A stretch of DNA of 64,000 nt from Anthoceros angustus (GCA_010909165.1 MU008168.1:496001-560000); one strand, 5' to 3'. Shown: positions 13,194 through 24,074, numbered from the stretch's first letter. Translations and numbers: made by a program. The notes: generated by a model not told the origin, from the letters alone.

Positions 13194-13223
13194 CGTCATA
13201 AAAAATCGCATTATGTTGTAGTG
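13194..13223 (-). repeat. CACTA right terminal inverted repeat
   Basis: Read on the minus strand it begins CACTACAACATAATGC and ends TATGACG, mirroring the left end. It is followed on the plus strand by AAA, the right target-site duplication. Confidence 0.88.
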
Positions 13224-13438
13224 AAAGCTGCTTGAACGTGCCGATGATGTTTGCATTGAACAAGGTTTCTTAACTGATCCATATCTTGAAGTACATTGTG
13301 CAATATGTATTGGCTTGCTAGTGTTGACTTTGTTGAACTCTGCAGCGTTTATCTAATTTATTAGGCAGGCAGACTCAGATTCTTAGCAAGTCACATCGAG
13401 GAAAGTTGATTTGCTCAAGGCTGTGAGCTTGGACTCAC

Positions 13439-13552
13439 AGGATTCACAAGCATGGGGCGAGCCCTGAACATGTGAAAGGATTCACAACCATGGGGCAAGT
13501 CCTCACTGTGTTAAAGGATTGACAAGCATGGGGCAAGTCCTCAGCATGTTTA
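13439..13552 (+). repeat. 38-bp tandem repeat, three copies
   Basis: Units start at 13439, 13477 and 13515 with aggatt(c/g)acaa, each followed by (g/c)catggggc(g/a)ag. The array lies about 215 bp outside the right end of the CACTA element, so it belongs to the older flank. Confidence 0.9.
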
Positions 13553-13661
13553 ACAAAGGTCCTAAGTAAAGTTTTTCTTCCTCCAGTTTAAAAATGATTT
13601 GTCTCCCTTGTGTTGTATTTGTATTTTTCTTGATATCTTTTTCGCGAAAACAGATCAATAT

Positions 13662-14382
13662 TCACATATTCAAAATGACAAACATAACGAGACTATGATC
13701 CTTGTGCACACCAAGGGACATGTCCCTGGCCTTCCCCCAAGGTAGTGGAGGGGGCTGTAACAAAAGAAACCGGCTATCACTGTTGGCACACAACTTAAGC
13801 AAGTACGAACATCCTGACAACTTATCCCGCAAAGCTGTTTTCCACCACGTGACTGGTGGATGCTTCACGCAGCTAGGTGACTTTGCTCTGCTTTTTTTGA
13901 ACAAAAAACTTGAGCGTACAAGAGGCCAACGTATACTTGATCTAGTCAAGAAGGTGAAGTCGCAAGAAGGCTGGTAAGAGGGGGCTAAGGCGAAGATTCC
14001 TGAGTTCCCTGCCCTCTGTTCGAATAGCCACTAGAATCTCGAAGTCCATATCCAATGACGGGCACATGCCCACCCTTGTGACAGTCAGGCGAAGAGTGTG
14101 GAACATGGTTGAAGCTTCTGCCGAAGAGAGGTTAACAGCCGACCAAGCATTGTGGATGCGAGCAACTTGCAAAATAAATTCCATGAGGCCTCGGAACGGT
14201 GTGTGCTCGCCAGACAACATTTCCAAAGCAACCACTTTGCCACGCAACCGATCGGCGAGTTGGTGACAGACATTGTCACTAAGGCTATGATACATGTCAT
14301 GATGACCGTGTATGACCACACCGTCAGTTGAGGATTCTGAGGCCAATCCCCTGCTATTGTACATCTCTGTGAGGTTGACCAA
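13662..14382 (-). pseudogene. Degraded minus-strand coding relic, possibly transposon-derived
   Basis: Two adjoining minus-strand frames, 14382-13942 (146 codons) and 13949-13662 (95 codons), overlap by a few bases and read like one interrupted protein. The first has normal composition (HQLADRLRGKVVALEML). The second contains VTWWKTALRDKLSG, faintly like the WW segment of hAT transposase dimerisation regions. That likeness is weak. Function unknown. Confidence 0.25.
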
Positions 14383-14399
14383 GGTCTCCTTGAGAAGGG

Positions 14400-16180
14400 C
14401 TATGATAAGAAAGAACCTAGCCCAAGTATCACACGTGTGGTTAACACGATAATATTTGAAGCTTTGAATATTGCCGCTTTAAAACCCCGGACCAATTTCG
14501 ATTCACATAGTCCCCCAAAACCCATGATTCTTAATGTTCTCGGTTTACGATTTGGTCTATCGCCCGTCATGTTTGGTCCGCTTTGGACAAAATTTTGCCT
14601 GCATGGTGCACTACAAGATGTGCATGCCGGCGCCCAAAGAAACTCAACTTAACTAATATAAAACTATAATTGATCTCGAACTCGCGATCTATGATTCTTA
14701 GCCAAGTTTTTACCACTTTACCAACTTTAGGAGACAACAAAATTTTATGATATGCAAATAACATATATCAATGAAGGTGCCAATATGCTAGCACCCTATG
14801 CTCTTATGCTCCTCCATAGGGCCGATGCCGCGCCCCTTAAATAGGTTTTCTATGAGCGTGTGCTGCTCGCATTAACACTAGGGCTTACAACCACTTGTCC
14901 TGCACCCATGCACATTATGACTTACATATATTAGGCCACGCGCTTGCTTGCGCAAGAGAATGAGAAAACACACCACCTTTCACACTTCCGATCACGACGC
15001 AGCCTTGGTCGCTCACAAAGATGGTGTCCAACATACAAAAACGATTCAATTGCTATGACCTCAGAGAAAGATAGTCGCGCCTACACGGAGCTCGAGAATA
15101 GGGAAGAAACTTGGCCGTGTCATGTCTCTCTTCTCCATTCCGATTCAAGTGAAATTTGAGATCATGAATATTAGGGCATGGGTAATTTCAAACGCGTGTT
15201 TAGAAAACCTTTGAAATTTAAAAATAATTTCCATGATTTTGAGTTCAAGTATAAAATTATTAGAATAAGGAATTTAAACCAAACCAATCACTTTTACAAC
15301 ACATACTATGCTCTCATTTCGATATCACCTATTATATACTACTATGCCTCATTTCGATACATATTACCTATTCCTACACAACATGAAAAGTTCATTAAAG
15401 GCCGGCATGCCGCCCTAGAAGAAGACTTGAACTCAAGACCTCTTATTTCCAACTTTCAAGGCTTACCACTCCATTAACTTTCCCATGTACAATAATTGAG
15501 GGACAAAGTATATGTTGAATGAGGGCGCTGCATGCCTGCCCTCATGCCCTCATTTTCTTCTTCTTCTTCATCATGCCCTTATGCCCCCATGCTCCTTGTT
15601 TTTGATAGCCATCCGAGAAGCCATCACGGTTCGGTGGTTTCTTAGCCACTAGCCTAGGGTGTCTAACCGATGTTGAGCAACCGAGAAGCCATTACGGTTC
15701 GTAGTTTCTCGGAAGGAAAGTGTTTGTTGGACGCCCAGTCATTGCCAAAGGCCATGAATCTTGGCGCCGCATGCGCCCAATGCACGAGCCTTGAGCATTT
15801 GGCGCGCCGCATGCCGGCGCCTAGGTGTGTCACTTACGGCGTGTTTAGGGTCTTCACGCCTATGTACACAATGACATCGACCGTGTCTGGATTGGATGTA
15901 TAGCACGCATATAGAAATAGTCGTATGCATTCCCTTCGATGCTGCTGCAGAGATGGTCGCCCATGTTCATTTACTATTGTTTAACGAATGGCATGCACTA
16001 ACGACATGGGCATCATTTCCATTGAAAACAATGGTTTACCTGTAGGTCAAATCCTTCGTCTACCATTGTAAGCCGCTAAAATATATAAAATTCTCTACGA
16101 CACCCTAATTGTCTGCCTTCTTCTGCAAGGTATGCTCAAATACACATTTCAATGCCCATCGAAAACCCCGTTTCGCGTAT
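14400..16180. other. Gene-free relic DNA
   Basis: No gene seen. There are short repeats only, for example ccgagaagccat(c/t)acggttcg at about 15612 and 15683. Confidence 0.5.
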
Positions 16181-16187
16181 ATTCACG

Positions 16188-16746
16188 TCAAAAGCCGCTT
16201 GATGTATATTCAGCCGCTTCAAATATTATGCTGTTGGTTAGAGAAATATGAAGATCCAACAAATTGGAGCAAGGCCACCCATTGGGAGGGGACGTGGAGA
16301 TACTCTTCAGCCAGCACCAAGGCCAAAAAGTCCAGCTTAGCATGCTTCCTCGGAGCCCAAAATTTGTCATCCCCAGAATCTTCCAACTTCATCAATGCCA
16401 TGAGCACCATCCAATTGGATAGCAAGCTTGGTGAGTTCTGTGATAATTGAAGACAAAATGTGCAACCTCTCAGGTAGATCCGAGCCAGTCGGTCACTCAC
16501 CGACATAGGCCTGGATTACCTTCTCCAGACCACGGAGAGCTGGGACTTGATACGCGGTCCGAAGTTTGTACTTGGCATACCTCCGTGCCACGTGCACCCA
16601 GGCTCGTTACAGCTTCTTTCCAACCAGAGTACTTGAGACCTTGGCTCCCACCTCTTGCAAATGTAACACGGTTTGAACAAACTAAAAAATTGTCTGTCCC
16701 AAAGATGTAATGTGAGCTCGCAGGACGGCCGTTGTCTAACAGTCAT
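16188..16746 (-). pseudogene. Unidentified minus-strand relic ORFs
   Basis: Overlapping minus-strand frames (16746-16516, 76 codons; 16506-16219, 95 codons) contain protein-like stretches such as MVLMALMKLEDSGDDKFW and HAKLDFLALVLAEEYLHV. They may be pieces of one broken coding region. No family is recognised and no start or splice sites stand out. It could be an old transposon gene or a dead host exon. Confidence 0.2.
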
Positions 16747-17145
16747 GATCGACTTGATCGTGGTCAGTGGGATCTAACTGCCGGGGGGAGTCTTTCATCG
16801 CAAGATGCAGCACACCTTGGATGCTCCCATGTGGAGAACCAAGACCAGTTGATCATGCCCCATCAGCGCCTCTGCCGCCGAGAGAGAGCTCTCCGCTTCC
16901 TGAGGTGCTTGGGGGGCGCGCTGCCACTGTCTGTCTCTACGACTGACGGGTGGAGGTTGGGGAGGCGGGGGAGGAAGAACTAGCTCCAGCTAATTTTCTC
17001 GACATCTTTTCATGAATCTTGATCTTTCAATTTCATTCTATATATGTATGTATTGTATTCTCTGTACATTCATGTTAAATTTAGGATCTTTTTTTTTCTT
17101 ATTATAACTATTATTATTACTTTATGTTACGGCATACATATCACA

Positions 17146-17502
17146 ATGATCCTCGAGACATTGATCTTGACGGTACTTGGAATTGGTTCTATTACATCTA
17201 CATCATATACTTGTTTATGCTTTCTTCGAACTATATTAGATGATAGACCTCAAAGTATCATTCAGGACTTCCCTCCTCTATCCAAGATCAATATCAACAT
17301 AATCATCCCTTATACACTGTATAAGAATGAAGAATTACATAGCGAAGAAATTTGTTGCATATGTCAAGAAAGATTCGAGGGCGATGTAGAAGTAAGAAGA
17401 CCCAAGTGTTCACATGTATTTCATAGGCAGTGCCTGGATACTTGGATTACAAAATATAATGGACGAAAGTGTCCTTTTTGTAACTCATTTTTAGGTATTT
17501 AA
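17146..17502 (+). CDS. Small membrane-anchored RING-H2 protein (copy 1)
   Basis: 118 aa, no intron. The start ATG is chosen because copy 2 has an ATG in the same context (tcacaatgat(c/t)ctcgag); an upstream in-frame ATG at 17044 lies in AT-rich DNA not conserved as protein. Residues ~3-28 form one hydrophobic segment (LILTVLGIGSITS), a likely membrane anchor. The C-terminus is a RING-H2 finger: C70, C73, C88, H90, H93, C96, C109 and C112, spacing C-x2-C-x14-C-x-H-x2-H-x2-C-x12-C-x2-C, with the usual W100 between the metal pairs. Proteins of this shape (one TM plus C-terminal RING-H2) are E3 ubiquitin ligases that pair with an E2 at membranes. The target is unknown. The last spacing is two residues longer than in most ATL proteins. 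Confidence 0.75.
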   Translation: MILETLILTVLGIGSITSTSYTCLCFLRTILDDRPQSIIQDFPPLSKININIIIPYTLYKNEELHSEEICCICQERFEGDVEVRRPKCSHVFHRQCLDTWITKYNGRKCPFCNSFLGI

Positions 17503-18134
17503 TCTTAAACTATTTTTTTATGATGAACTAGACAAGAGTGATTACATTCTTCTAGTTAAACGTAGCAATTGTTAAGGTTACACTTTCAGGTTTTGGAGTC
17601 CAGCCATGCAGGTCCTTGAATCCAGCTTGGATAAGTCAAGGGGAGTTCTCTCTTATCAATTAGTCCATAAATTATAAGTCAAGGAGAGCTTCCTTTAATC
17701 AATTAGTCCAAAAATTATAAGTAAAAGGAGCTCTCTCTATTCAATTACTCCAAATTCAGCTGTCAAGGAGTACAGTGTTGTTCTTCTTCTATGGGAGTCT
17801 TACTAAGGATTCGTTTCTTGTTCATCACTTCATGCACACTTTCTATGCAATTTTCAGTATTTTACGTGTTAGTGATAGATCATGTCTTGCTCAAAATCAC
17901 TCATGGCATTGTCATCATGGATAGTCATTTTTTATTTTAAATAAATTGACTAGTCCATCATTTTTAATCCTAAATGCTTTTAATCCCTTTACCTTAAATT
18001 GTTTCTACTAACTTCACATATAATATTTTGATTTTCAAGTCTTAGAGTTTCAATTTCTTTTCTAATAATTTTCCTCCTTGAGTTTCGATTTCTCTTCCTT
18101 GTAATGTATTTTGATTTCTCGATCTTCCTTGAAT

Positions 18135-18420
18135 TTCAATCCTTTTGGTAATGATTGTTTTTTATGCTATATATGTGCTCTATCTATTGCATGTTCATAT
18201 AAATCCATATTTTTTTCTTCATCATCTTCCTCTAACATTCTCATGTATTTTTATTTCTCGCTCTTTCTTGAATTTTAATCTGTTTGGTAATGATGATTTT
18301 TATACTATATATGCTTTGTATTCATTGCATGGTCATATAAATCCAAGAGGAGGAAGAAAAAAAAATTTATGGTCGAAAATCTTTTGCTTCATCATCCTCC
18401 TCTAACATTCTCACGGTGCG
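18135..18420 (+). repeat. Duplicated upstream region of the RING-H2 genes
   Basis: Two tandem versions of the 5' region (about 18135-18250 and 18283-18420) share ttggtaatgat, tatactatatatg, gcat(g)gtcatataaatcca and cctctaacattctca. A looser third version precedes copy 1 near 17030-17100. The unit probably carries the promoter/leader and was copied with the gene. Confidence 0.6.
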
Positions 18421-18439
18421 GTACGACGTGCATGTCACA

Positions 18440-18811
18440 ATGATTCTCGAGGTATTTACCTTCATGATACTTGGAATTGGTCTTGCTATATCTACGGTAT
18501 ACACTTGTTCATGCTTCTCTCAAGTTTCATCAAGTAATAGACTTCAAGCCATCATGGAACAAGACCTAGCAAATTTGTTGAATCCCTCATCCATGACCGA
18601 TATCAACATAATCATTCCTAGTACATTGTATAAGAGAGAAAAGATACACGAAGAAATAATTTGCTGCTTTTGTCAAGAAGGCTTTGAGGAGGATACGGAA
18701 ATGAGAAAATCCAAGTGTTCACATATATTTCATCGGAAGTGTTTAGACACTTGGATTATTAAATATAGGGGACGGATATGTCCTGTTTGTAGATCTTCTC
18801 TAGGTATTTAG
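18440..18811 (+). CDS. Small membrane-anchored RING-H2 protein (copy 2)
   Basis: 123 aa, no intron, clearly a tandem duplicate of the gene 0.9 kb upstream. Both share MILE at the start, LGIG in the hydrophobic segment (residues 3-28), INIIIP before the finger, and the ending LGI. RING-H2 residues are C75, C78, C93, H95, H98, C101, C114 and C117 with the same 12-residue last loop. The linker is about five residues longer than in copy 1. All metal ligands and the W105 contact are kept in both copies although the linkers differ, which suggests both remain under selection. Predicted E3 ubiquitin ligase, substrate unknown. The downstream sequence (ttcttctagttaaa) is also shared. Confidence 0.75.
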   Translation: MILEVFTFMILGIGLAISTVYTCSCFSQVSSSNRLQAIMEQDLANLLNPSSMTDINIIIPSTLYKREKIHEEIICCFCQEGFEEDTEMRKSKCSHIFHRKCLDTWIIKYRGRICPVCRSSLGI

Positions 18812-18985
18812 TTTTTTCGGTACTTCTAATGGATTAAAAATGAAGATAGCTTGCAATCAGACTAGACAAAAGTTGCTATGTTCTTCTAGTTAAATCTAAC
18901 AATGTGTTTTATATTTTTAAAACCTATAATAAGATATGTGTTGTTTAATGTATTTGTGCAACTCATTATGGTCATTAGATGTTTT

Positions 18986-19508
18986 TTGTGGAGACTTTAT
19001 TAAAAAGAAAAGATGGGAAAACCCATCTTCCTCGAACCGAGGGGTTACAACTCACTAGAGGGCCAAGAGCTAGGGGGGGGCTAGGCCCCGCAAATGCCAA
19101 TCCTGAAGCTGCCTAACGCCCGATTATGTTGTGGTCCGAGACGAGGAAAGACCTACCTACAACTGGTGCCGATGACGCCACATCTCCTGCGCTCGTTGCC
19201 GTCCTGTAAATAGCATTGGCCAGTGCTTTCTACAAGGTGATGGATACCTGCTGTCGAAAGAAAGCCACCACCGAGGAAAGAGAGAGACCCACCCCCTTCT
19301 TGACGACTGTGGTAGGCTTTAACACAATTCTTAAGGTGCCGGGAAAAATCCTTGCCCATAGCCTGTGAGTCTCAATGGCAAGGAGGATGAAGGCGTGGCC
19401 ATCTTGCAAAGGTGTGTACTTGTGTACCTTGGCAGTCGCGCATCCCTCCGTCGCCTAGTCCGAAGGGTTGATAATAACATGCTCACAAATGGAGTTCCGA
19501 GTAGAAAT
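18986..19508 (-). pseudogene. LINE A, 3' part of ORF and 3' tail
   Basis: Read leftward, frames give HKYTPLQDGHAFILLAIETH near 19400, KDFSRHLKNCVKAYHS near 19350 and VAFFRQQVSIT near 19270. The same motifs occur at 45.5-46.1 kb and, weakly, at 44.1 kb. It ends with the shared 3' tail (gggttttcccatcttttc then aataaagtctccac at 18986-19030). The matching upstream half of this ORF is at 24075-24340, so this LINE was cut in two by a 4.5-kb insertion. Several frameshifts; dead. Confidence 0.65.
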
Positions 19509-19509
19509 A

Positions 19510-19611
19510 CGGTGAATATCTGAACCCCCTTTTGTGACATGGAAACCCTCTTAGCACATCCCATACAGTCCCGAAATATGCATTTTATCTCGTTTTGAAA
19601 AAAGGTCGACC
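19510..19611 (-). repeat. ~100-bp repeat R, second copy
   Basis: Matches 22357-22456 with about 15% difference: both contain ggtgaatatc, aaccctcttagcaca and cagtcccgaaatatgc. The other copy immediately follows the stop of the ParB/methyltransferase-like ORF. This copy abuts the downstream half of LINE A and marks one edge of the insertion. Confidence 0.75.
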
Positions 19612-20289
19612 CTTTTCCAAGGAGTAGTTAACGTGAAAACCCGTTTCAAACATACAAAGACAACAAATCCAAGCGAAGGCGCCGGCCGGCTGGCGCAGTC
19701 CCTTCGTTTTTTAGGAAGAGGGGAAAATGAAATCATCAATTGCCTCACTACAATGGGTCCAAAAGTTATTACGAACACAGAGAAGAAGCACATCTATGTG
19801 CCTACAGAACCGTAAATCTACTCTCTAGCGCTAACTTGTGGCTCATCGGGTGCTAGAGTGGACTCCAAATCCATCACAATGGCCAAATTTTGAATCCGCT
19901 CCAGCTCCCATTCATCGAAGTTTACTGCGCTTTCCAAAGCCCTTGAGTTTTTGTTCGGGCCCTCCCGCTTTGGTCTTCAGACGAGCGCTCAAAGAAAACA
20001 CACCAAGCTTCGAGAGTCCTTCTCATTGATATAGACCTCCTTTGCCCAGAATTGCGCAAGTCCTCTGCGGTGGGGCTTGAATGTCAATTCTTCGTCAGCA
20101 TCTGGCAAATCCTTATACCCATGGATTCGTTGTGGAATATATCGTGCACACCTCAAGTCAGCCTCAATAGACGGGCATGCTAGCGCCCTTAAATGCCCGT
20201 GCCCAGGCGCCCATAAAATCAACAAAGTTGGTCTTTAGAACTCTTGCGGATTCGTACCCAAGACCTATTCATTTCCAAACTATTTCCAA
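19612..20289. other. Relic DNA inside the insertion in LINE A
   Basis: No clear gene. Minus-strand frames contain a few protein-like runs (for example a segment with LPDADEELTFKPHRRGL near 20080), and the minus-strand end of the stretch, at repeat R, has an RPFF(K)TR-like peptide resembling the C-terminus of the ParB/methyltransferase-like ORF. It may be a remnant of a second copy of that unit. Confidence 0.35.
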
Positions 20290-22281
20290 ACCACTTGAGT
20301 AGAAGAAGAAGAAGAATTTTATTTAAGTCCACTAAGGATGGGTTTCCGTCATGGGACTGATTTGTCATACATACAAAGAAAGTATATTGAAAATTAACCG
20401 CTATTCGAATCGCCCGAGAACTAGTGACGTGAACCATTATGTAATGTCGTATGTTGAACTCTTGAAAATGTTGAGTCCGCTTCTCCCACATTTGCTTTAG
20501 GCAAACACCATGTAAATAGGATCGAAAAGAGAAAAGCGAAGTGAAGATCGTTGTAAATAGAGGATAAAATTCCGAATATCTTCATATGTGATGAGGAACA
20601 CAAAGTGTTCTTCAGTCTCCACCCCCCTGTTGCATAACCTGCAAATTCTGGACTCTTTTGGTGGCTTAGGACATAGCCATTTATCTGTCTCAATCCTAAG
20701 ACCCAAAACGAAGATGACCTATAATCATCCTCAATTTGAAAGACACAGGGGTGCGAAGGTAAAGAGGGAGCACTAGTTTCCTAGAATTGGATAAAATACG
20801 GTAACACTGTTTATAAATGTCAAGCCTAGTGGATAAGGGAGAGAGAAGAGACCAAGTATAGGACAAGTATGTAGTTTGCAAATCAAGGCGGATGGACTTA
20901 TTTGGAGGAGGTGGCAAGAACTGGAAAAGGGGATGGGCCGGAAGACTCTCGGGACAAAATCCAAATTTGCGACCATGAGCAAGATTGCGCATACCAACAA
21001 GTCTTATCTCCCAGACGGCTAATTTTCGGAGGACTGAAAAGCAAGAAGAGGTATGAGGAGGGAGGTAGGATGATCCAATGAGCTTCTTCCAATGAGCAGG
21101 CGGTAGAAGAAGTTAGTCAAGCGAAATAGACCATCCACTCAAGCGGAATGTGGCAAACTCGCAAGGAAGATGGGAAGAGACGGACCTCTTGCAATGTGGG
21201 GACGAAGAAAGGATGCAGAACCTCCTCCACCTTGCACCAATCGTCGGGAGAGAGTCGGTCCCCAAAACTCCAGCTGCATACATAGCCGAAGGAACAGCAG
21301 TGTTGAATAACCATTCTTTGAGTGGGGATGTCCTTGATGTGCATCCGAGGACTCTTGAACCCCACAGTCGATGCCACACCCTTGAGAATGCGAGCGGAGG
21401 CGAGAGCTTCCACTGGAGTGTCGGGCCATACAGAGTTCCACCAGGTAGACATAAGATCGAACTACCTGGACAAGTTCACCATTATAGTAGAACTTGAGAT
21501 TGTGTTACCTGGATCCCGCTTTGTTGAAGAACATGACCTTAGTCTTCTTGAGATTGACCTCCAAATCTCTTGCTTGCGAGCGCGACAATATGTCCGTTCT
21601 TTGTTGGAGGCCACGAGGAGAGTGGGAGAGAAGGGCAATGTCATCCGCATACAAGAGAATAGCAATGTAGACCAAGGAAAGGATGCAACAGATCCCCATA
21701 CTCCGCAATCCAAGACTCCAGTTCATCAATGTAGAGGCCAAATAGGTTAGGAGAAGATGGATCTCCTTGCTGCACTCCCATGTTGCAAAGCAAATCCAAA
21801 AGGTCAAATGCAGCATAAGAAGTGCGGATCTTGGCTTTCACCTTGCCATATAAAACCCCTATGGCATGTAGAAGATAAGGAGGCATACCGAGCCTTTGGA
21901 AGCGCTCAAAGAGCTTCTTCCTTGAGATAGAGGCAAATGCCCGCTTGAAGTCAACAAAACATACATAAATATGCCTGTTATCCTTACGCTCTTGGCTTCG
22001 AATAATAGCAATGAGAGAGATTATCACAGGTATTGCATTGTGGGAAATCCGGCTGGCGTGCCTAACTCGACATTCTCAGCCCAAGTCGTAGTGATAATTT
22101 CCAAGCAAGAGCTAAAGATCTTGGCAAAAATGGACTCAACAATGATATACCTATAGTTGGATGGGAGCTGGGGGTCCCCTATCTTGAAGATGGAATGGAT
22201 GTCATTCCAGCACTGGTACTCATCTGGAAATCCATGGACCAATGCCTCGTTGAACAGCGCAGCCAAGGGGGGAGCAATCAC
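20290..22281 (-). pseudogene. LINE B: reverse transcriptase through zinc-ribbon, degraded
   Basis: Leftward reading frames give a non-LTR reverse transcriptase. A PSNYR-type segment lies near 22165. Motif A is FVDFKRAFASIS near 21940; its last Asp is replaced by Ala. Motif B is GVQQGDPSSPNLFG near 21750. Motif C is LLYADDIALLS near 21640, with the YADD box intact. NLKKTKVMFFNKAGS follows. Further on, a zinc-ribbon-like CRLCNRGVETEEHF lies near 20630. The 3' end may be at about 20295-20330, where the minus strand reads aataaaattc followed by a (ttc)n run. At least five frame breaks. It lies nested in the insertion that splits LINE A. Confidence 0.75.
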
Positions 22282-22356
22282 CGTAGGACTTGCTTACGAG
22301 AAAAGCTCTCTAGGAATATCTACAAGGTCAGGGAACGCAATATCTTGTAAAGGGGG

Positions 22357-22456
22357 TGAATATCCAAACCCCCTTCTGTGACATGAAAACCCTCTTAGCA
22401 CATTCCACACAGTCCCGAAATATGCGTTTTACCTCTTTTGAAAGAAAGGTCGACCA
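22357..22456 (-). repeat. ~100-bp repeat R, first copy
   Basis: Directly follows and slightly overlaps the 3' end of the ParB/methyltransferase-like ORF and repeats at 19510-19611. It may be the 3' end of the mobile unit carrying that ORF. Confidence 0.75.
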
Positions 22457-24070
22457 TGTAGCCCCACAGGCCTCTGGTATGGGCAAACCACCAACTTGTC
22501 TTGTGACATGTACACCTGTTTCTTCACGACCGTATCATGAGCGATCACAGACCTCCCATTGTTTAAAGTGCCGTGCGTGGCATTGGGCATCAATGGAACT
22601 CTATCCCCTGTGAACCCATCTTTCATCCCCCAACCCACTGTGACATATTCTACGGTCTCGAACCCACCCTTGTCATTGTTCATGTTGGTCTTGTCCCATA
22701 CGAACGAGACCAAGCCCCTTTTCCTGCTCCACTTCCGCATGGACTCCCTCATGGTGTGAGCCTCCTCCACACCATGCATGACAATCATTCTCAACTCATC
22801 GGAAATTGTTTTCTCCACAAAGCTCTGCAAAACAGTGTCCACCATCTGCTTGTCCACTCGTTTGTCCAAGGGCCCGATTGAAACCCCCTTGGAACGTCCA
22901 TCACCAGAAGTGTGTACTTCCGTCCTCTCAGAAATCCTCGCATGTCTAACACATCTTTGCTTTCCACTTGGTATTGCACTTGTTTTTCCGAGGAGGGAAC
23001 AAAGACCTCCAATAATTCCTCAAGGTCCTTGTCCGCCAATGCACGCTGCTCGTCCTCCAGCCCTTTCCAATTATTCACCTCAAAAATAAAATGATGAAAG
23101 ACATCTGGAAGTTTGGACAAGACCTCAATGTCCTTCAGTTGCTGCCAAGCACAAGTTTGTTAGTCCAAACTGGGAAAGAACAGACAGGAGGGCGCCAGCA
23201 GGCCGGCGCCCTCCAGGACCTTGCGTACAAACATGGGCAGGAAACTCACCTTTCCAGCAAAAGCAGTTTGAAACCGCGACAGCATCTGGTCTGTGGAATG
23301 CAACGGATATTCTTCCCGGACCTCCTCTGGTAGTTCTCCAGCCTCCCATTTCAAAAAAATAGAGTCTACATTGGCCCACATCTTTCCCTCCTGCTTGGTA
23401 ATGCATAAAATGTGTGTGCGGTTATCCACTTTGTTCTGCTTATACACATCGTCTTTGCGCCCTTCATCATCCTCAATCAGCCCCAGCACCCTGTACAGAT
23501 TGTACTTCCATGCCATGGTCATCTGTACTCCTTCCCGTTTTGCAATAAGTAGCTCATCTCTTAAGTATCGGACCTGCTCAATGAAGTTCATCTTCTTCCT
23601 TTTGTCCGACATAGTATTGTGATCCGTGGCAAGGACTCCCATTTCTGGTACAGTAAGCCCGCAATAGACATGGGCTTCAACATATTGGAACCTCTTCTTC
23701 CCTGGTGATATATCACATAGATGTTTCATGGCTGCATAAGTAGTGTGATTCCCACCAAGAACCCCCATAACATATTTTTTCGCCCGCCATCGCTTCTAGT
23801 CCAACTTGCTGAGGTCATCGCACTCACTTGGATCAATCATACATAAGAGTGGCAATACACCCTCCTCTATCCTCCCCTTTGAAATAACTCGAGCCAAATA
23901 ATTGGCCCATACCTCGTCAACCTAACGGTCTGCGTCGCGTAATGTGCGTGGTCGAAGTTCTCCAATTTGACCAGCACTGTCTCCACGACAACCTTCTTTG
24001 CGTAAGCTGAATCCCTCAGGCGAGTGAGGGGGTCTGCATCCATCATCGCGTCTGCAAGACGTTCTTCCGC
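22429..24070 (-). pseudogene. ParB-like domain joined to a DNA-methyltransferase-like domain (mobile-unit ORF, frameshifted)
   Basis: A long leftward coding region of about 540 codons in three main frames. The first part (24070-23770) ends in LARVISKGRIEEGVLPLL. After a stop near 23800 comes YVMGVLGGNHTTYAAMKHL, then VEAHVYCGLTVPEMGVLATDHN. This matches the ParB/sulfiredoxin-like pattern: a GxxR-type strand, the GGNHT loop, and the (V/I)YxGLTxxEAxxLAxxHN end. The second part (23120-22430) contains LLVMDVPRGF, which resembles the DPPY motif of amino-methyltransferases, then FVWDKTN..GGFETVEYVTVGWG, like their W-x-K and GGF..E segments. The frames join at a run of five Gs near 22880. Together it resembles ParB-methylase fusions known from bacteria and phages. 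It sits inside a LINE, so it is probably carried by a mobile unit. Assignment is by motif shape only. Confidence 0.5.
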
Positions 24071-24074
24071 AACA

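Larger units (their letters stand above)
1968..13223 (+). mobile_element. CACTA (EnSpm/CMC) DNA transposon, apparently full length
   Basis: The left end begins CACTACTACATTATGC and the right end, read inward on the minus strand, begins CACTACAACATAATGC. The first 30 bases match at 23 positions. The element is flanked by AAA on both sides (1965-1967 and 13224-13226), the 3-bp target duplication expected of this superfamily. The short motif ATGACR recurs just inside both ends (left at about 1992, 2006 and 2064; right in the terminal ~70 bases), as subterminal repeats do in CACTA elements. Inside lies a tnp2-type transposase remnant reading rightward, a tandem array over its 5' part, and an unidentified leftward ORF. 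Frameshifts break the transposase as given, so the copy looks non-autonomous unless the indels are assembly errors. Confidence 0.88.

Noticed and set aside
17044-17145. Upstream in-frame ATG for RING-H2 copy 1
   Set aside because: The extra residues come from AT-rich leader that is not matched as protein in copy 2, whereas the ATG at 17146 is conserved in context.
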